DNA of 7,328 nt from Promethearchaeota archaeon (GTDB lineage: Archaea > Asgardarchaeota > Lokiarchaeia > Sigyniarchaeales > SOKP01), in the NCBI GenBank assembly GCA_030612905.1, contig JAUWNA010000091.1, forward strand, positions 1 to 7,328, written 5' to 3'. The translations under genes were made by a program, and so were the position numbers. Under the pieces are notes generated by a model, which did no database searches, was not told the origin of the DNA, and saw only the letters and a list, made by a program, of their open reading frames with translations. Below, piece after piece: positions 6,263 through 7,328 of this stretch. The stretch's first letter is position 1. The number at the start of each line of letters is the position of its first letter.

Positions 6263-6781
6263 CTAATACATCTCTTCTTTAGTAAATAGCAAACTAAAGC
6301 AACCGTAGAATACGCCGTTTACAGCTCCGCTTATCAAAAAGGAGATTAATACTAAGCTTGGATCTGTTACAAGGATACCATAATACAATAAGGTTGCTGG
6401 ACTTAGAAAGGCTAATATTCCCAAAACTACAGCACTTATCATAGATACAATCATCCACCCACCAAAACTACCCCCTTTATTCTCTCCAGTTCGTCCTGCG
6501 ATTAATGATGCAACAAAGGGAGAAACTATGAATCCAATACTTTGAATTAACATAGGGCCAATAATTCCCATGGAAACTTGAGCAAAGATTGAACTAAAAA
6601 CAAACCCCGGCATACTAACTATTGGTCCAAAACAAATAAGCAATATGATGAATGGATTGCTGCTAATATCGCTAAAAAGCAAGTTTAAATTACCAGTAAT
6701 AGTTTCAGTTATTATTACAAACAAAAAATTTAGCCCTACAAATCCCAAAAGACTAAATCCTAGAGCTTTACCTAATCCCAT
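6263..6781 (-). CDS. Small glycine-rich multi-pass membrane protein, function unknown
   Basis: The 172-residue product has about five hydrophobic segments, near residues 6-26, 43-66, 71-96, 107-127 and 143-166. It is rich in small residues that allow tight helix packing, including GLGKALG at the start and FGGW before the fourth helix. The most distinctive part is the loop AGRTGENKGGSFGGW at 95-109, which joins a Gly/Pro-containing helix to the next one. Small archaeal membrane proteins with an AGxxxG-type loop between Gly-rich helices are familiar, but I cannot name a family. The ATG at 6781 fits a TATA box that predicts a leader of only about 5 nt, and no Shine-Dalgarno sequence is seen. The gene converges with the nine-helix protein and diverges from the AIR-synthase-like gene, so it is probably transcribed alone. 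Confidence 0.85.
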   Translation of the reverse strand: MGLGKALGFSLLGFVGLNFLFVIITETITGNLNLLFSDISSNPFIILLICFGPIVSMPGFVFSSIFAQVSMGIIGPMLIQSIGFIVSPFVASLIAGRTGENKGGSFGGWMIVSMISAVVLGILAFLSPATLLYYGILVTDPSLVLISFLISGAVNGVFYGCFSLLFTKEEMY

Positions 6782-6805
6782 ATTTGTCAGACTCTTTTTT
6801 TCAAA

Positions 6806-6818
6806 TTATATATATTTA
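6806..6818 (-). promoter_or_regulatory. TATA box of the glycine-rich membrane protein gene
   Basis: The minus strand reads TAAATATATATAA, a close match to the archaeal TATA element. A start about 25 bp on falls near 6786, only about 5 nt before the ATG at 6781, which suggests a leaderless or nearly leaderless transcript. Confidence 0.6.
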
Positions 6819-6928
6819 TTAATTTACTTCTATTATGTATAAGAGATTGTAATAGCTATTTAAATTTATTTAACTTAAAACATAAAAGTCATAATATAAT
6901 AAACATAAAAAATAATCGTGATAAAAGC

Positions 6929-6959
6929 TTTCAATCAATTAATTTCAATAAATTTCAAT
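6929..6959 (+). repeat. Three TTTCAAT repeats upstream of the AIR-synthase-like gene
   Basis: TTTCAAT occurs at 6929-6935, 6943-6949 and 6953-6959. The last two lie within a perfect tandem copy of the 10-mer AATTTCAATA (6941-6960), so they are spaced one DNA helical turn apart. They sit 30-60 bp before the ATG at 6989, where an operator or activator site would be expected. Confidence 0.5.
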
Positions 6960-6988
6960 AACACATTAATACTTATAAAAACAAGGTT

Positions 6989-7328
6989 ATGAGAAAGAAT
7001 CAAAATAAATTTCCAATTGGTAAGCTTAAACATAAGTTTCTCTTAAAAATGTTAAATAAATTTGTTTCTGACACTCATTTAAAAGACGACAGAGTCATCA
7101 TGGGCTCTAGCATTGGAGAGGATGCGGCTGTTATTGATATGGGCGATAATTTTTTAGTTGCGAAAACCGACCCAATTACTTTTGCTACAGATGCTATAGG
7201 ATACTACGCCGTAAATGTCAATGTAAACGACATTGTTTGCACTGGAGCTACTCCAAAGTGGTTTCAATCAACAATTCTACTCCCTAAGAAAGTTACAGAT
7301 GAAGCATTAATTGAAAACATTTTCAAAA
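6989..7328 (+). CDS. AIR synthase related protein (PurM/HypE superfamily), 3'-partial
   Basis: The first 113 codons are present and the gene runs off the right edge. The sequence matches the N-terminal ATP-binding domain of the PurM/HypE/SelD/ThiL superfamily: a lead containing IGKLKHKFL (residues 10-18), GEDAAVID at 43-50, the KTDPITF strand at 59-65, and the conserved helix and turn AVNVNVNDIVCTGATP at 74-89. The Asp residues in GEDAA and KTD and the NDI motif are those expected to bind ATP and magnesium. The pattern is closest to the archaeal HypE-like AIR synthase related proteins found in many genomes without a clear role, rather than to PurM or true HypE; the C-terminal domain needed to decide is outside the window. 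The ATG at 6989 is preferred over the internal ATG at 7049, because the lead segment is conserved in the family. There is no Shine-Dalgarno sequence. It is transcribed divergently from the glycine-rich membrane protein. Confidence 0.88.
   Translation, partial: MRKNQNKFPIGKLKHKFLLKMLNKFVSDTHLKDDRVIMGSSIGEDAAVIDMGDNFLVAKTDPITFATDAIGYYAVNVNVNDIVCTGATPKWFQSTILLPKKVTDEALIENIFK

Noticed and set aside
6645..6842. 65-residue plus-strand frame antisense to the start of the glycine-rich membrane protein
   Set aside because: It overlaps the well-supported minus-strand gene and its promoter, and its composition is that of a shadow of a hydrophobic protein.
7049..7328. ATG at 7049 as the start of the AIR-synthase-like gene
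   Set aside because: It would remove the IGKLKHKFL segment, which matches the conserved lead of this family, so the ATG at 6989 is preferred.
1..7328. CRISPR array, insertion sequence, toxin-antitoxin or defence genes
   Set aside because: No regularly spaced repeats, transposase motifs, terminal inverted repeats or defence-protein signatures were seen anywhere in the window.

Overview
The window is AT-rich (roughly 70% A+T by eye). TATA-like boxes about 25 bp upstream of probable transcript starts, T-run terminators and a complete ADP-forming acyl-CoA synthetase alpha subunit all suggest an archaeon. The low GC, the very large unrecognised protein and the style of the genes fit an Asgard archaeon (Lokiarchaeia-like), but no marker gene here proves the lineage.

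Layout, left to right. (1) Positions 3-2969, plus strand: the 3' part of a very large gene that stays open to the left edge, with at least 988 residues. It is unrecognised, mostly helical, and has two Lrp/RAM-like alpha/beta modules near its ends. (2) 3094-4545, plus: a complete acyl-CoA synthetase (ADP-forming) alpha subunit with domains 1, 2 and 5 and the catalytic histidine. No ATP-grasp beta subunit is visible. (3) 4554-4811, minus: a small unrecognised protein, tail to tail with (2) and 8 bp away; the two share a compact set of terminator tracts. (4) 4812-5142: a regulatory region of about 300 bp with divergent promoters and a possible 16-codon leader ORF. (5) 5143-6159, plus: a polytopic membrane protein with about nine helices. 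(6) 6160-6262: a gap between convergent genes with a T-run terminator for each strand. (7) 6263-6781, minus: a small glycine-rich membrane protein with a near-leaderless promoter. (8) 6782-6988: a divergent promoter region with a thrice-repeated TTTCAAT. (9) 6989 to the right edge, plus: the N-terminal part of a PurM/HypE-superfamily (AIR synthase related) protein.

The genes alternate in strand and each appears to have its own promoter and terminator, so there is little evidence of an operon or of one joint system. Only two products can be tied to known families: the acyl-CoA synthetase alpha subunit (conversion between acyl-CoA and acid plus ATP) and the AIR-synthase-like protein. No defence system, mobile element, CRISPR array, tRNA or rRNA was seen. 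The least explained items are the giant protein and the repeated motifs in the two regulatory regions.
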